Source: Apus apus
Lineage: Eukaryota; Chordata; Aves; Apodiformes; Apodidae
Direction: 5' to 3'
Length of the DNA: 64,000 nt
NCBI RefSeq assembly: GCF_020740795.1
Contig: NC_067285.1
Coordinates: 41,080,511 to 41,144,510, forward strand
Below the pieces are notes generated by a model, which saw only the letters and a list, made by a program, of their open reading frames with translations, did no database searches and was not told where the DNA came from. Positions 31,027 through 46,000 of the stretch are shown here, in pieces; position 1 is the stretch's first letter, and every line of letters starts with the position of its first letter. The position numbers and the translations under genes were made by a program.

Positions 31027-34000
31027 CTGCAAGAGAAAGACACAGCACAATATGGAACTGCACCCATCCCGGAATGGGCCCCACCTACTCTACAACACAA
31101 CTGGGCTTTATTTTCAAGAAGGGCCCTGTGCAGAATCCACAGTTGACTAGCTGTGGAATCTGTCTTCTAGGCAACCATTTCCAGTTGTCACCACAGCTGC
31201 CCTGAGCCAGCAGCAGGGAATGTGGTTCTTCTGGCCACTGGATGTGAGTGTTGCTCCACTGCTTGCAGTGCTGGGGAAGGAGCCTTGGGATCTCTGGGAT
31301 GTGCCTTCCCAGGAAAAGGCCCGGGCAGCAGACCTTGCAGCAAGGTGTACCTATAAGGCAAGGTAGTCTCTCCCGAGCTAAGTAAGTTACAATTTAGTCA
31401 TAAAACTTGTCTGACTGGGAGGGAGGCAAAGTACTAGCAGGCTGAGTCATTAGGGGAGCAAAAGAAACATCACTTGGAAGTTTGACTGGTGGGCATGAGT
31501 GAGTCAGGAAAAACAAAAGTGGATCAAATGTGTCCAGAGGAGAGAAGGAAGTACTTGATGCCATGATGCTAATGGTTCCAGTTTGCTCTTGTGGTTGTTT
31601 TGCTTGTTCTTCCATGCCAAATCACTTCTCCTAGTGACACTGCCAAGTAACTGAGCACCCAAATCCCGTGTCAGTTGTACTACATGTTAAGGGGACGTTT
31701 TCTCCACAGGACAAAGTTTCCCAGATTTAGAGTCATGTAAACGGGAACACACTTTGGGGTGATGACCAAAAGGCTGAGCAGTGAGATAACTGTCTTTGAA
31801 CAGCCAGAGTTCGTTAATACACTCATAAAAATGATTAAATTCCTAGGAATGAAAAATACTAAGTATTACCTCTTGAGCTCCAAACCCTCCCAAATCCAAG
31901 TGTCTATATGAAAGGCAGCCAATCATGAAAAATGCACAAGAAGTAGTTTTTAGCCCAAGACTTGTGGTTTTGGAAGAATGAAACTTGAACAGTGCTTTTG
32001 AGAGCATCTCTGATGTGTACAACCTGGGAACTGCACAGTTCAATATCGTCAGTCAGATACCACTGAGAAATACCTGGAACAAGATCATTTGGGCCAAATC
32101 TGTGACTGGCAGTTTTGCCACAGCAAGAGATGATTCTCTTTTGGAAAAATCAGTCTTAGGGGTCAGAGATGTACTTACCTGAGGTGCAAGCTTGAATGAT
32201 CTGGCATGCAAAAAAGCACAGGAACAACTGGGAGATTCTGTCTAGTTGTATCTTTTGTGTAGCAAGTTAGTACATTCAGGAGTAAGGGCTTCCAACTCTG
32301 CTGGCAATACACAGGGATGTCTAACCTGCCCCTACGCCCAGCCAAGTAGCTCACAACTGTGTATTTTCACAACTGCTCACAACTGCTGTATTTTCCTTCT
32401 TCCCCATGGAGACAGCTGTTCCTTGAATTCCAACAGAGATGGATCAGAATGGACTTCATCCACATCATGTTGTTGAAACTAGTGTCAAGAGAGAACTGGA
32501 ACCGTTTGACACAGAATTGAAAAGGATTCACTGGGGAGCATTCAGCTACTCTTTATGGACATGAGACAGAATGTGAATGTTTCTTTCTTCTCCCCACGAG
32601 GAACCTACTTCACCTGCAGCAAGGCTGGGCAAGAAATGGGGCCAATCCTGCACATCCCTTGCTTCTGTTTATCCTCTGAGAGAGTCAGAGTTTTCTCAAG
32701 TACGCCCAGGATCCAAGTCCCTTTTAAATGCAGATGTTACACAGAGCCTGATCTTTTTGGAGGAAAAAAAAATCCTGAGCTGACCCCAAACTGCCAAATG
32801 TGTGAATGAGTCCAGCTGTGGCTCAGGCTGCACCTGCTAAGCTGCACGTGTCCTTGGGAGACTGGCTGCCCTCTTGAATTCCATTAGAGATATGTTATGA
32901 GCAGGGCAAATGAAGTCAGCTACGAGCTTTCGTTCCTGACCTGGGAGAGGGTCTGCCTGGCCCACATGCTCAAGCCCCACACACCTGGGTTGGACAGCAA
33001 GCAAAGCAGCTAATTGAAGTCAGGGAAAAGGGTAAGGCCAGAAAATTTGGGGGTGGAAGTGTTGGGGCGGGGGAAGAGACACATCTGTTCCTAAAACTTT
33101 TAGACACCCTTGGCAAGGGAACATTATATACCCACAGGCACAGATTAGTGTGTTATTGCCTGATGGTTATGGTACCATTTTGCAAACTCAGTGTTATTAG
33201 CAGCACCAGGTATTGTGCATGAATAACAAGAATAACACCTGGCTCCAGAAGATGCTCATTTCACATTTTTATATAATTCAGCTTTTTGTTCTCTTTGGAA
33301 AATGAGGTAATTTGGGGTTTTGTGATTAAAAAAGCACACAAAAGGAACAACCTGAACTCCAACCTGGACAGAAATCTACCAATTGCTTTCAGGGAACCAG
33401 ACTCACAATGGGTTTCAGTGAACTGTCTCTCTCTGCAGTACATGGCAGCAAATATTCAGCTTCCCAGTGTCCAAATAATGCTCTGTGTCTATAATTTTTC
33501 ACCTGACTGAGTCTAGAGAGTTTCACACATAAAGGCTGGATTAGGCTTTCCAGTAGGAATCTGTAGAAGAAAACAGGTGTCCTACTTATGGCCCTGCAGG
33601 CCTGCACTACAAGCTTAGCTCATGGCAATCAGACCTGCTCCCCATCAGCAAAGTCACTTAAATGCTATTTACTTGCCTACCCATCTCTCCTGATGATTTG
33701 TCACCTATTTTCTACCACAAACTTTTTCCAGGGCAGGGACACCTTCTGATAGTGCGTCCATGCCTACCCTGTGCAGAGGTGAGGGGTGAAGAGGAGGAGG
33801 AACACTCCCTTGGGACTGCCAGACTTAGTTACCATGATAATAGCAGCCAATACTGCAGTCTACAGATTTGAGAGGACGGAGCTAAACTGGGACATCTCAG
33901 AGGCCAAGGCTGCTATCTGCAGGGCAGCAGAACCCAAATTTGGCAGAACATCTTTTTACAATCTTAAAAAAATAACTAAAGCTGCAGCTTAGTGAATAAA

Positions 34001-37000
34001 GATTGCTACCCAGTCTTAAGCAGAGGGACATAGCAGTATTTTTTTCATTCATGTGTCCTTAAAGTGAGAATGGGAGAAGTCCAGGTCTGGTGCTTTTAAA
34101 ATGTCTAACCTGTATGCTGGGTTCCCTGTTCGACTGAGCGCGGTTCCTATCAACAGTGAAGCAAAAGGCCCAGTGTACGATATTCAAAGGTAATGACTCC
34201 ACCTCTTCTTGTTCCCCTTCATTTTTTCCTTTGACCTGATGCCTGAAAACCTGGCACTGCAGTTGCAGGTAGTCAGGTGAGTCACCCCGTCCAGAAAAGA
34301 GAGTCTCCTGCCTTCCTCAGCTTGTTTTCTCTGTGTTCCATCCCCTTTGGTACATTTCTCCACCTGTCATTTTCAAAGGCTGACTCCTTTGGGTCTTTAA
34401 GCCACTGAAATGCCACATGAATTCCAGAACTAACTGTCCAGGTTTCACTGTGGCAGGAAAGAAAGCTCTGGAAGGAGAGGTTACAGCCCTACCTTGACTG
34501 ACATTTCCTGAAGGCATTATTTGTGTGTATCCTTCATTTCGGGCCAGCCTCAAGCACCACATGCTGCTTTCAGGTTTCAGTGGACTCCAGGGAGGGTCCA
34601 TGCTGCTAATAATGACATTGGGCATTTGATTTTAAGGAGCTGAGTTCACAGAATCACAGAATGGGGGGGTTGGAAGGGAGCTCTGGAGATCATCTAGTCC
34701 AACCCCCCTGCTAGAGCAGGATCCCCTAGAGCAGATCACACAGGAACATGCCCAGGTGGGTTTGGAAGGGCTCCAGGGATGGAGACTCCACAACCTCCCT
34801 GGGCAGCTTGTTCCAGTGCTCTGGTACCCTCAGAGTAAACAAATATTTTCTCATATTTAGGTTAAACTTCCTGTGTTCCAGCTTGTGCCCACTGCCCCTT
34901 GTCCTGTCCCTGGACGCCCCTGAGAAGAGTCTGGCCCCGTCCTCCTGACACCCCCTGGAGATATTTGTAAGCATTGATGAGCTCCCCCCTCAGCCTCCTT
35001 TTCTCCAAGCTGAACAGCCCCAGCTCTCTCAGCCTTCTCATAACAGGGCAGATCCTCCAGTCCCTTCATCATCTTAGTGGCCTTAAGTTCATCCACCTAA
35101 GTCACAGGGCTAGGAGCACATCACCCTTTCATGCTAACACACATGCAACGATTTAATAAAAACCAGAACATTTCAAAAGTTACCTGGCCTGGATCCAGAG
35201 CATCCCAACTGCTCCTCCAGCTCCACAGAGTCCCTGTCCTTGGGACAGCCATGCCTCAGGAGGAACATGTTTCCCCACAGCCAGCTATGCTGACTGGCCC
35301 CAGCGTCGGTCTGGCAGCAGAGACTCCTTTGAGACCTAACAACTTACTGCCTAACAAGCAATTTTCTGAATCTGGCTTGTATTATGTTTATTAAACAGGT
35401 TAATAACAAGTTCACACATCATAAGCACTATTCAGGAAATGTTTTATGGCAATTTGGGTTCTGGACAAAAAAAGTAATACCATGTAATATTGTTTTAATT
35501 ACCTTTACAAGCCTGTCTTTTTACTAGCTGTTCTAACCACCACTCTTTGCAGCACGAGACAGGGATACCACTTATTTGCTAGGCCCAAACACGTAACAGG
35601 TGAGCAGCTGCCTTTTACTGGCGCAGGAAAGAACACGCATAGTTTAGGGGAACAGTGCAAAAGAATCAATGAAAGACTGTACCTTTGGAATTGGGAATTG
35701 GCATTCCCCTGAGCAGTAATAGGCATCGAAGGATTTGGGGGAAATAATCCACTCGCTCCAGCCAATGTCTGCAAAATCCACCTTGAGGTAGCGCCGGGTG
35801 CAGTACCTGGGCTCGTTCCACTGCTTCCTCCTCGCCTTCTTCAGCGTTTGCTCATCGAACTGGAGGGTCTGGCTCTTCTGGTGCTGATTCTTCCTCTGCT
35901 TTTTCTTGCTCTTTGCCCTCTCTGCTAAGCGGGGCTGAAAGGTTTTGTAGGTTTTTCTGTCTTCCCACCTCTCCTCCTCGTTGTACTGGTACTCGGCTCC
36001 CGGGAGCTCGTTGTTCTGCAACGGCAAGAGGGTGTTTGCAGAGCGCTTCCGCCGCCGTTTCCCGAGGCTGCTCCTCACCTGGTTTTCTGGCCTGGGAAAG
36101 ACCCTTGCCAGGGGATGACGGTGTCCTTGCAAACTAGAGACAACATTCTCTGGCTCTGAAATAGCAGAATCATTGGCATAAACCAGAACGTAGGGTTCAT
36201 AGCGCGATGGGGCCCTTTTCCAGGGGTGACGGCCGGCCAGATCCATTTTGACACCCATCAGGAGTTCCTTGTTTCGTTTTGCTTCGTGCAGGAGCTGAGT
36301 GATATCCTTCCACTGCCAGGAAAGGACATCCTGGTAAGCAGTGGAGATGTTGATGAGGAAATGTCCCAGGCTCCGAGTCTGGTTCCCAGCAGAAGGAAAG
36401 GTCCAAACTGAAAGATGCATCTGAAGTTCAGGTTTCCTGTGCCCACGGCGAGAACAGCCTCTGGATTGGGAACAGTTCCACTTAGCGTGCAGCAGGTCAC
36501 CAACATAGAAATACACTGAAGCTGACAAGATGTTTTCAGACTCGGTGAGTGACGTCAAGTTAAAAATGTACATCTCCTGGCTTTCAGGGCTCCCTAGAAG
36601 AAGAAGTACTTAGATAAGAACAAAGGCATTTCAAACTGCTGTAAAGAAAGAACCAAGCGCGTTGCTTTCCAGGCTGTACAGTTCTTGAGTGTGAGGGTGG
36701 TGAGACGCTGGCCCAGGTTGCCCAGGGAAGCTGTGGCTGCCCCATCCCTGGAAGTGCTCAAGGCCAGGTTAGATGAGGCTTGGAGCAGCCTGGGCTGGTG
36801 GGAGGTGTCCCTGCCCATGCAGGGGGTTTGGACCTAGATGATCTTCAAGGTCCCTTCCAGCCCAAACCAGTCTATGGTTCTATGATTCATGGGAATCTTC
36901 ACACAGTGCAGTGGGAATATGTTTAGGCCACTATTCAGAAAATAGCCAAGCTGGTAAACTGGTGACTGCAAATCACACACTTTCAATCTGGTTTCCTTCT

Positions 37001-40000
37001 AATACCTAACTCCATCCAGAATTACTCAGATTTTCTACTGCTCCTCTGACTTGAGGAAAGCAGCTAGGTCACAGCAACACAGCTTGATCTATCATCCAGA
37101 AACATTAGTGACACCAGAGTAAGGTTTTGCTCTTTTGATTTCTTCTCTATGTAACACTTCCAACACCCTTCCATCTCAAAATGCACCAAGGTAACTTACT
37201 GTCCCTGTCCTGACTAAAGACTTGTCTTTTTTTTTCCAAGACAACTGGGACATCAATGGCACTGAACCATGCCTTAGCCCAGGCCTAGCTGAAGCTGGAA
37301 ACAGGTTCCCCCTGGCTTCACCAACCACTGGATTGTCTGTAAACTTCCACTATCCTGTTGAGCCCCAGCCTCAGATGGGTATTTCCTTCCATCTTGCTAG
37401 AGGCTGAAGGTGGCAGTGAGAAAGAGGAACACCCTGGATTCAAACAGGGCACAACCCTCCGTGTTGTGACAGGCTTTCAGGTGTACTGCCAGGTAAGTCA
37501 CTTCAGCTCTGACTGCCAAGGTGTTCAATGCAAAAAAAGCCCAGCTGGTTCCTTTAAACCTTCCACGCTGCTCCCCTGTGGTCTGGGCCTCACCTACAAG
37601 ACTGGGTGGCATTTACTCCTGGCTTCTGAAGATGTCAAAGGGACCCACAACCATGCAACATTTGGTACAGCTACCTATGTATGTCAGTATGCAAAACAGG
37701 TAAGCAAACATACAAAGAGCTACATATACCAAAAGCCAAATGAAAAGACAAAGTGAAATCCTGTGTTACACAGGATGTCTCCTCTCAATATTAACCATTC
37801 TTCCATTACCATAAGACCAATTTATTGGCCCCTCAAGTCATCAGTGACCTCTGCATGTGAACTGGGTCTTCATGACCCAGAGCCCTTCACCAGCGAGGCT
37901 AGAGTTGGGCACAGAAGGAAGTATAAAGTTACTGACAACAGCCTTGCACACAAAGAAGGAACGTGGCTTTGGAGATGCAGGGAGAAGAAACACCAGGATA
38001 GAATCACTGTTTAACCATTGGAAAGGCTTGGATGTCAGCTCTGGAGAGATGATTCACCCTTTATAATGAGCTCAAGACACACACGCTGAGTGTCAGACTC
38101 TAATGGAAACTGAAGTTTCCTTCTAAAATCATCAGTCCCAGGACTGCTGCAATTCCACTGGGTAAACTTTGTCCATTCCACCCAGGACATCCCATCAATT
38201 TTCAAGCCAGTCATAGTTAGAAGTATTTACACTAGGAGCCAATAGCTGAAGGTAGGTTAGCAGTACTAAAGCAACCCCTATAACCATTAGAAAGCCAACC
38301 CAAAATGTCCTTTTGTGGGGGAGGGAAGTGGTGCCCCTGTGCACAGGACAACAAGCCAGGGACAATCCTTCCTCCTGTTTGGGATGTTACTGTATGGATT
38401 CAGTGAGACACGGGGACAGGGGGGGCTTTGGCAGCTGTGCAGTTAGAGCAGTCAAACCCACCACAGGTATCTTGCCCAAACCCAAAGACACCTAAAACAG
38501 GGGCCCATCTGTGGGAACAGGTGGCTGACAACTTTAATACCCTGTAGGGTGCAACAGAAAGGCCTGGGGGGAAGGTTTAATTTTTATTTTAAAATTTCCT
38601 GCTTGGACTGCAGTTAGTTCTGTCCCTCAGAGCGAGAGAAATACAGGTCCAAATGTTAAGGTGCTATTGAGAGCTATAAAACCAGGCTGTATGGAAAAGT
38701 CAAATACAGTAAAGCAAAAGTATGGTCTGCAGCCCCCAAAGGGCTGGAAACAACCCAACACATTAGGAAAACAAGGGAACACAGAGTTAAATGCTTCTTG
38801 GACAACATGGCATGTCAAAACCCTCTCCAGAGGCTGAAGTTGCAGTTTATAGAATTTTGCAAGAGTTTTGCTCATTATTTTATGTTTTATTCTAGCAACG
38901 ACAAGCACAGAGATGCCTGTGGACTACAGAAGAACAGCCTCCTCACTCTCACCCTCAAAACACTGGAATAAGTCCCCAGCCCAGACAAGTAAATACATCA
39001 TTTCCAGTACTGATCTTTCAAATATTTGGGCAGCTTTATGTTCTGGGTGACATTCTGTGCTCCCAGCCTGCAATATCCCAGCTGCTAATGCCATTAGGTA
39101 AGTCCAGGAAAAGATTGTATTCTCCCTCTGCCTCCCCATCCCCATCTCAACAATCTAAGTGGCCTCTTTTTCTAAACTTTTTTTTTTTTTTTTTTTGCAT
39201 CAATATTCTAACCAACACATTAAAAATGCAGGAATTGGTCTCACTAGAAAGGCAGAAACTTCCTTCCCAATATAACACGTTTTGCTCCATGAAATTAGGA
39301 AAAAAACAACGTACACTTTTATCAGTGAAACAGGGGAATTGTTAAGGCCTCTTTAGTGTGAGGGTGGTGAGACACCAACAGGTTGCCCAGGGAAGCTGTG
39401 GCTGCCCCATCCCTGGAAGAGTTGAAGGGCAGGTTGGATGGGGCTCTGAGCAACCTGGGCTGGTGGGAGGTGTTCCTGCCCATGCAGGGGGGTAGGAACT
39501 AGATGATCTTGAAGGTCCCTTCCAACCCAAACCAGTCTATGATTCCATGATGGTTTACATATTTAGCCCAACCTGATGGTGCACCACATAGCTAAGTTCC
39601 CAACAGCTGAAAACTAAGGTACCAAACCAACCCAATTTCTAGCTATCACTTATGCCTGGGGAACTAGATTTTCTTTGCCTTCCATCCTACTTTTAATTCC
39701 TCAAGCCCAAACTGGCTGTTTATTGCATCTGTACTAAGCACACAAGAGGACCTGACCTCTGCTTGGTTTGTAACCACTAATGTAATGAAGTTAATATGTA
39801 GTTTGGCAGAGGCTTAAGTACATCAGTCTTAGGAACCAGACTTTACAATGTCTCATAAGTGCCTGTTAAAGAAGTTATTATTTGAATCACTGCTGTATGT
39901 TGAATGACAAGTTTGGATTTTAATCTTTAATAAGAACTTCACAACACTGCCTGTTCTAAATTGACATTTTGCAGTGCAACACAAAACAAGCTGCTTTTGT

Positions 40001-43000
40001 TTATGGAGAAACCCTAGCTGGCGTGAGGCCGACACAGGAGGAATATATAGTTTTGATTAGAAGGAAGCCTTGAGAAGCTACTCTCAGCACTTTAACCCCA
40101 CGCCCAAAGCACTGCTGGCAGCAGGTGGTGCTGTGTTCTCACCGAACCGCCTCCCCACTCAGCGCTCCAGAGGGTTTGTGCATCATTCAGTCTCCACAAA
40201 CATCTTGAAACCAGTTCCCAGCACAGATGTCTACAGATTTGCTGGCTTCCGGCTCAGCCAAACCCAACTGTGTGTCCTGGGCTTCTGTCACAACTTGGGA
40301 ACACCGTGTTAAATCCATCCCTTGTGTGACAGCAATTCCTGACTCTCGGATGCGACCGATGCACTGAAACAAGCGCTCCAAGGGCCAGTCCTTTCCCCTA
40401 GAAAGGACAGACACATCATGGAGGATTCACCTTGAAAATATCTACAAATGCACCTTTCCCTCAAAAGAACTTCATTTCACTTCAGTGAAACTTTGTTCTT
40501 AAACCCAGACAGAAAACTCCTGACAATCTATCCCCACAATCAATGTAGTTTTACACTACTAGCCAAGGTCAGAAGCATGGTTTAAACTTTTCATCCATGT
40601 CAGGAGGTTGAGAACCACCTAAGCAAATGTCTTGGGGATGCAGGAAGCTTTCCATGAGCCTCCTCCAGCTTAGTCATCTGACACCAGTGGAGTTTTACTG
40701 ACTAACGTCGGCTGAGGCTTTAGTCTTTACTCTTAGAACTCTTCTCATCCAAACAGCCCCATTTCCCTCCTTGCTAATCCCTAGGGATCCAAAACAAGAA
40801 CCCAAACCAAATCTAAGTAGGGCTTCAACGCTAATACCTTGTCCATCATATTTCCAAAGATGCTGCCATCAATAGCTCCATGTTAAATGGAGGAGGGGAC
40901 CAAACTGCAGGGTGAAGTTCATCAACAATTGCTCAGCAGCCAGTGGAAAGAGGCAGACTAAGCCCAACTAAGGCCTCTGCCCAGTCTGCCCTCTGTGACA
41001 AGACACAGAAGGTCTTAAAGGCAACAAGATCTCCTTGCAACAAAGCCCTTTATTGGTCTAGAAGGATAAAGCCAGTTTTGCAGGTGAAAGAAAGGAAAAC
41101 ACAGGCCCAGAAACCTACGGGCACTGCAAAAGCTTTTTTTTTCCTTATGTTTTCAACATTAAACAAAACCTGGTGAAAACTTTGCAGCAGCTTTCTTTGT
41201 GCTAGTTGCCCAGACAAGAAATATGTTGCAGACACAGACAACATCTGATGCTGAAATATGTCCCTTCAGAGGGATGCTGGACAGAAGGTGCTGCTCTGCC
41301 TGAGCTGGTTCTTGGGCTACAGCAGCAGTGGGAAGATCTCAGGCACCCTGAGTGTCCTTGCACTGCAGGCAGCTGCTGGAGCCAACTTGAACTCAGGTTG
41401 TCCACCACCTTACTGCCTGGCAAGACTGAGCAGCTGTATTTAGAAAACCTCACACTTATTTGCAGCAGTGCAGAGTGTAATTCTGTGGCAACTCAGTATT
41501 GTTTGAGCAGTAACTTCCCCTGCTCACTCAAAACAGCTCCCAGCTCTGTGAGCAGTAGGTTTCTATCTGAGCACCAGTACTTGAGCTAAGTCTTTTATTT
41601 CTTTCTTACCTAAAGTGAGTTCTGCCAGCTCAGCTTTGCTCTTCAGTAGGAATAGAATAGGAAGCACTTCTCAGCACCAAAGCATGCAAGGAGGAGCTGA
41701 TTGAAAAGGAAACAAAAGCAAAGGAAAAACACATGCAAGGAATATGCTGCTACCTTCCAGATACTCTGAGGCCAGATTTTAATGGAAATCTCTGCCCCCC
41801 TTCAAGGGATCATGCTATGTTGCTGCCAGCCTGAGGAGGGATTTGCAAGACCAAACTCTGCATGACAGGATATAATTTGGAAGGTACATGCTGTTAGATG
41901 GATAGCCTGCCTGTGGGCTTCCCCGTGCTCGAATGAAGCGCAGACACCAGCAGCACCACAGCAAAGCCTGTACGGGGCCAGCATCCCTTCTCCAGTCTCC
42001 TGCAAAAGCAAGGACAGAGCTCTGCAGGGTGGGGGAATAGGGAAGGTCCAGCCTCCCCAGGCCTACAGTGGAAAAGCCTTCCTCTAGCACACAGGCAGTT
42101 GTCACCCAGAGCGTGCTGTTCCTCCTTGCTGAGGCTATGGGAGAGGCCAGGTTATTTACTGATCAGTCAGGCCAGAAAGCAACCCAGCTCATGGCACTAC
42201 AGCTCAAGTAGAATCATAGAATCACAGAATGCTTAAGATTGGAAGGGACCTTAAAGATCAGCAGGTTCCAACCTCCCTGCCATGAGCAGGGACACCTCCC
42301 ACCAGCCCAGGCTGCACAAGCCTCATCCAACCTGGCCTTGAACACCTCCAGGGAAGGGGCATCCACACCCTCCTTGGGCAACCTGTTCCAGTGCCTCAGT
42401 ACCCTCGTGGTGAAGAATTTCTTCCTAATATCTGACTTACATCTACCCTCTTTCAGTTTAAAACCATTCCCCCTTGTCCTATCACTGCCCTCTCTAGTGG
42501 AAAAGCCTCCCCCTAGCTTTTCTGTAGCCCCTTCGGGTCCTGGAAGGCCACTAAGGGGTCTCCCTGGAGCCTTCTCTCCTCCAGGCTGAACAACCCCAAC
42601 TCTCTCAGCCTGCCTTGGTAGCACAGGTGCTCCAGCCCTTGGATGATATTCATAGACCTCCTCTGGACCCTTTCCAACACGTCCAAGTCTTTCCTGTGCT
42701 GAGGGCTCCAGAATAGGGCACAGTCTCCAGGTGGGGTCTCACCAGAGCAGAGGGGCAGAATCCCCTCCCTGGCCCTGCTGGCCACACTTCTTTTGATGCA
42801 GCCCAGGATGTGACTGGCCCTCTGGGCTGTGAGATCACACCGGCAGCTCATGTCGAGCTTCTCATCAACTACCACCTCCAGGTCCTCTTCTTCAGGGCTG
42901 CTCTCCAGCCATTCTCCCCCCAGCCTGGATCTGTACCCACTGAATCTTCAGGCACAGCCTGTGCACCCTCCCATTCCTGCAATAACCCACAGCTGCATGG

Positions 43001-46000
43001 ATTCCCTCTTCCTGGCATTAAAAAGGAATTTTAAGAAAATGCAGAAGGTCTGTGGAGACTGACATCACCAGCATGAACATGTTCCTGTTACAAGGGGCAT
43101 TTCCAGGCATCAATAAGCTGGAATGACTCCACTAACGTCTGGTGTGTTTACCTTTATAGAGGATGCACTGACGTTTTTATGGACTGCCAAATCTATCCCA
43201 CGGGTGAAAAAGGATGCAATAACGAGGACTATTTAGTTATATAGTCATCATTAACCATCATTTAAATGAGATATTAAAGTGGTGCTCTTGTGCCAGTGCA
43301 CAGCTAAGAATGTATCAGTGTTTCCGTTGTAAAACTTTGTTTCCACAGGTTCACAGTCCAGCTACAAAAGTTCATTCAGAGGTGGAAATGGGAACAAGTT
43401 CCAGAAGAGAAACACAGATTTGGAATCCAGATTTCTTCTTTTCTCCCACCTTTACTCCTACTCAATTGCTGCTTCCCCCTTACCAATTTCAGCATTTTGT
43501 AAAAAATAAGAAAAATACAAATAGGATACAGTTTCCTCTTTTTAATGGCTTCAATTATTTTCACAAAGCAAATAAGGTCAGAGCAGCTAGTAACTTGATT
43601 AAAAAAAAAAGTCCATCACCCTGATTAAAGCTGTCAGCTAATTAAATAAAGAACTCTGAGACACAGCGATGGTGCATGCTCAGGATCTAACTTACATGTG
43701 GGTTTTATGACACAAAAACCACAAATATGCACATTGCACATCATAAATGTGCTGGACAGTGAGCAAATGATCTCTCTGCTATGTATTTTTAAGCAGAAAG
43801 ACCACAGCAGCTCTGAAAACTGAACACAGTATCAAACTCCAGGCTCGCCTCAGTTAAGCAAGTAAGGAGTTTGCCTTAATTAAGCCCACAAATCTGGGAA
43901 CACCAAAAGCTGATTCTAATTCTCATAACCATGATTAGCTCCACTTCAGCTGGTGGCAGCAGGTTGGCTGTAGGAAAACCAAGTTGTGCAGAGCCTGTCC
44001 TCTCGAGGCCAGAACTCTTCACATGTGAAGTGACCTGCTCTAGAAACTGTGACAGACTGGGGATGGCAAGCACAGGTCATCCATGTGCAGTGAGTGAGAC
44101 TCACTGCATCTATGTGCAGCACAGTGAGACTGATGGGAACAAAAGCCAGAAAATTCACATTCTCGTCCTCAGTGGCCAAACCTACAGACCCTGCCCATTT
44201 AATTCGGAGAAGCTTTGAAGATATGGGCCCAGCCTGTCCAGATCATAATGGTTTTCAGGTTCCTTCTGCCTAAAAACTACCAGGATGCTGCCGCTTGCAT
44301 TTTATTTATAGAACAGCAACAAAAAAAAAAAAACACAAACCCAAACCTAAACAAAACCCAACCCCAAAACCAAACAAAACCAAAAAACCCCACACATTCA
44401 CCGTCTCCTGCCTGCCTTTTTTTAAAGCTCCTGTTAAAAAAGAACCTTAATATTACTAGAGTTCAAAGAGGCCAGAATTTGGCCTGTACTGGTTTTTGCA
44501 GGCCGATGGCAGCCAGTGACTAGCTGGTTTCCCTGTGCAGTACTTGGTTTCCCTTGTTTGCGTGGGCATTTCATACCACAACAAAGGAAAGAAAGGTATT
44601 TTGAGAAAGAAGGACAACATAGTTCTTAAACCACAAGAATTGGCCTAAGGGCAGGTGTAATACCTAGGATTACTTGAAATTCAGTCAATAAAAAAGAGTT
44701 TAGAGTAATTTCTGCCTGTATAGCTTTACTATAACATCATTAGAGGGACCCTCCAATTAAAGTTGAGTTTTTTAAATGACTCATTTGCAAGACATGTTCC
44801 TTTAGCAGTGCTATGATTAAAAGTGCTTTCAAAACCAGACTGAAGGTTTTGCATTTGAGGCTTTTATCTCTCCACTCGCTTTTATTCATTCCACGCTGTA
44901 TCTTTCCTCCAGATCCTGAGCCTCAGAAGTTGCAGATCAGCACACCTCCACAGGAAGCACTGAAGGCAAGCAGATTTGTATCAGCTGGAGGTCTGGTCAC
45001 TTGGCTAACTGGCAGGAGGAAAGAACATTCGTGTGGAGAAACTGGTGCACAGACTCGACCACAGTTGAAGAGTACACTTGCACAATTGTCCAGGTGTTGG
45101 GCTCTGACTTTTGTATCTTCTGGCCTTGCTCCCAATGACCCTTTTAGAGGCACAAGGGATGGAAAACAACTCACTGCTGAGGTACTGGCAGGTAAAGAAC
45201 CAGAAAAGGCTTTGTTGTAGGATTTTTATTGAAGCAGAGCTCGCTATGAAGTCTGGCCTAAGTGGGACAAGGGCTGCTAATGTCATCCCAGAGACACCCC
45301 ACAACAACAACACAGTTGCCTCAGAAATCATGGGCTGAACATCCTTTGATTCAAAAGCACAGGAATAAATTACAGCAGTTAAGTCAATGACAGAGAACAG
45401 CACAGGAATGCAACTGAGTGTACTGTGAACAATGCACATCCTTATTTCACTTGATATCCTTTTGGGACCTGGGGTTTCTTTCAGCTTTGACACAGGCATC
45501 ACAGGGTCCTTTCTGGAGTGACTCAAAGTGAACAATGATGTTTTGAGATAATTCAGAAAGACCAATAGAAAACAAATTTGCCTGAATAGAAGATCACACA
45601 AACATTCATCAAAGGCCAAAAGAACAAACCACTAATAATCCAGTCTAGTTGTGAAATCTGGTGCTCAAGAAGATTTCAGGGCAGCGTAGGATGGAGGTTT
45701 CAGAGCTGCCCACACAGGGCTAAAGCTCCCATCCTATCCCCTTGGAGGACTGAGCCACAGAAAAATAAACTTGCATTTAGCAGTTGTCAGGATGCCTCTT
45801 TTGATTAACCATGGTTTAGTTCTTCCTCACTGGCTGTCCACTGCAAGACCACAGCTGCCATACGCAACACCACTCTTCTTGGACTAAGAACAGGGATGAG
45901 TTTCAACAAATCCTACCAGTTCTTGGTTTCATCACGCAACACTCCACCTTACAGGGTCTCAAAAAGATGTCTGGTGGGTCACCGGGGAGATCTAGGAAAG

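Noticed and set aside
44316-44395. Possible interstitial telomere-like repeat (CCCAAACCTAAAC)
   Set aside because: No run of the vertebrate TTAGGG/CCCTAA unit. Only an irregular A/C-rich tract.
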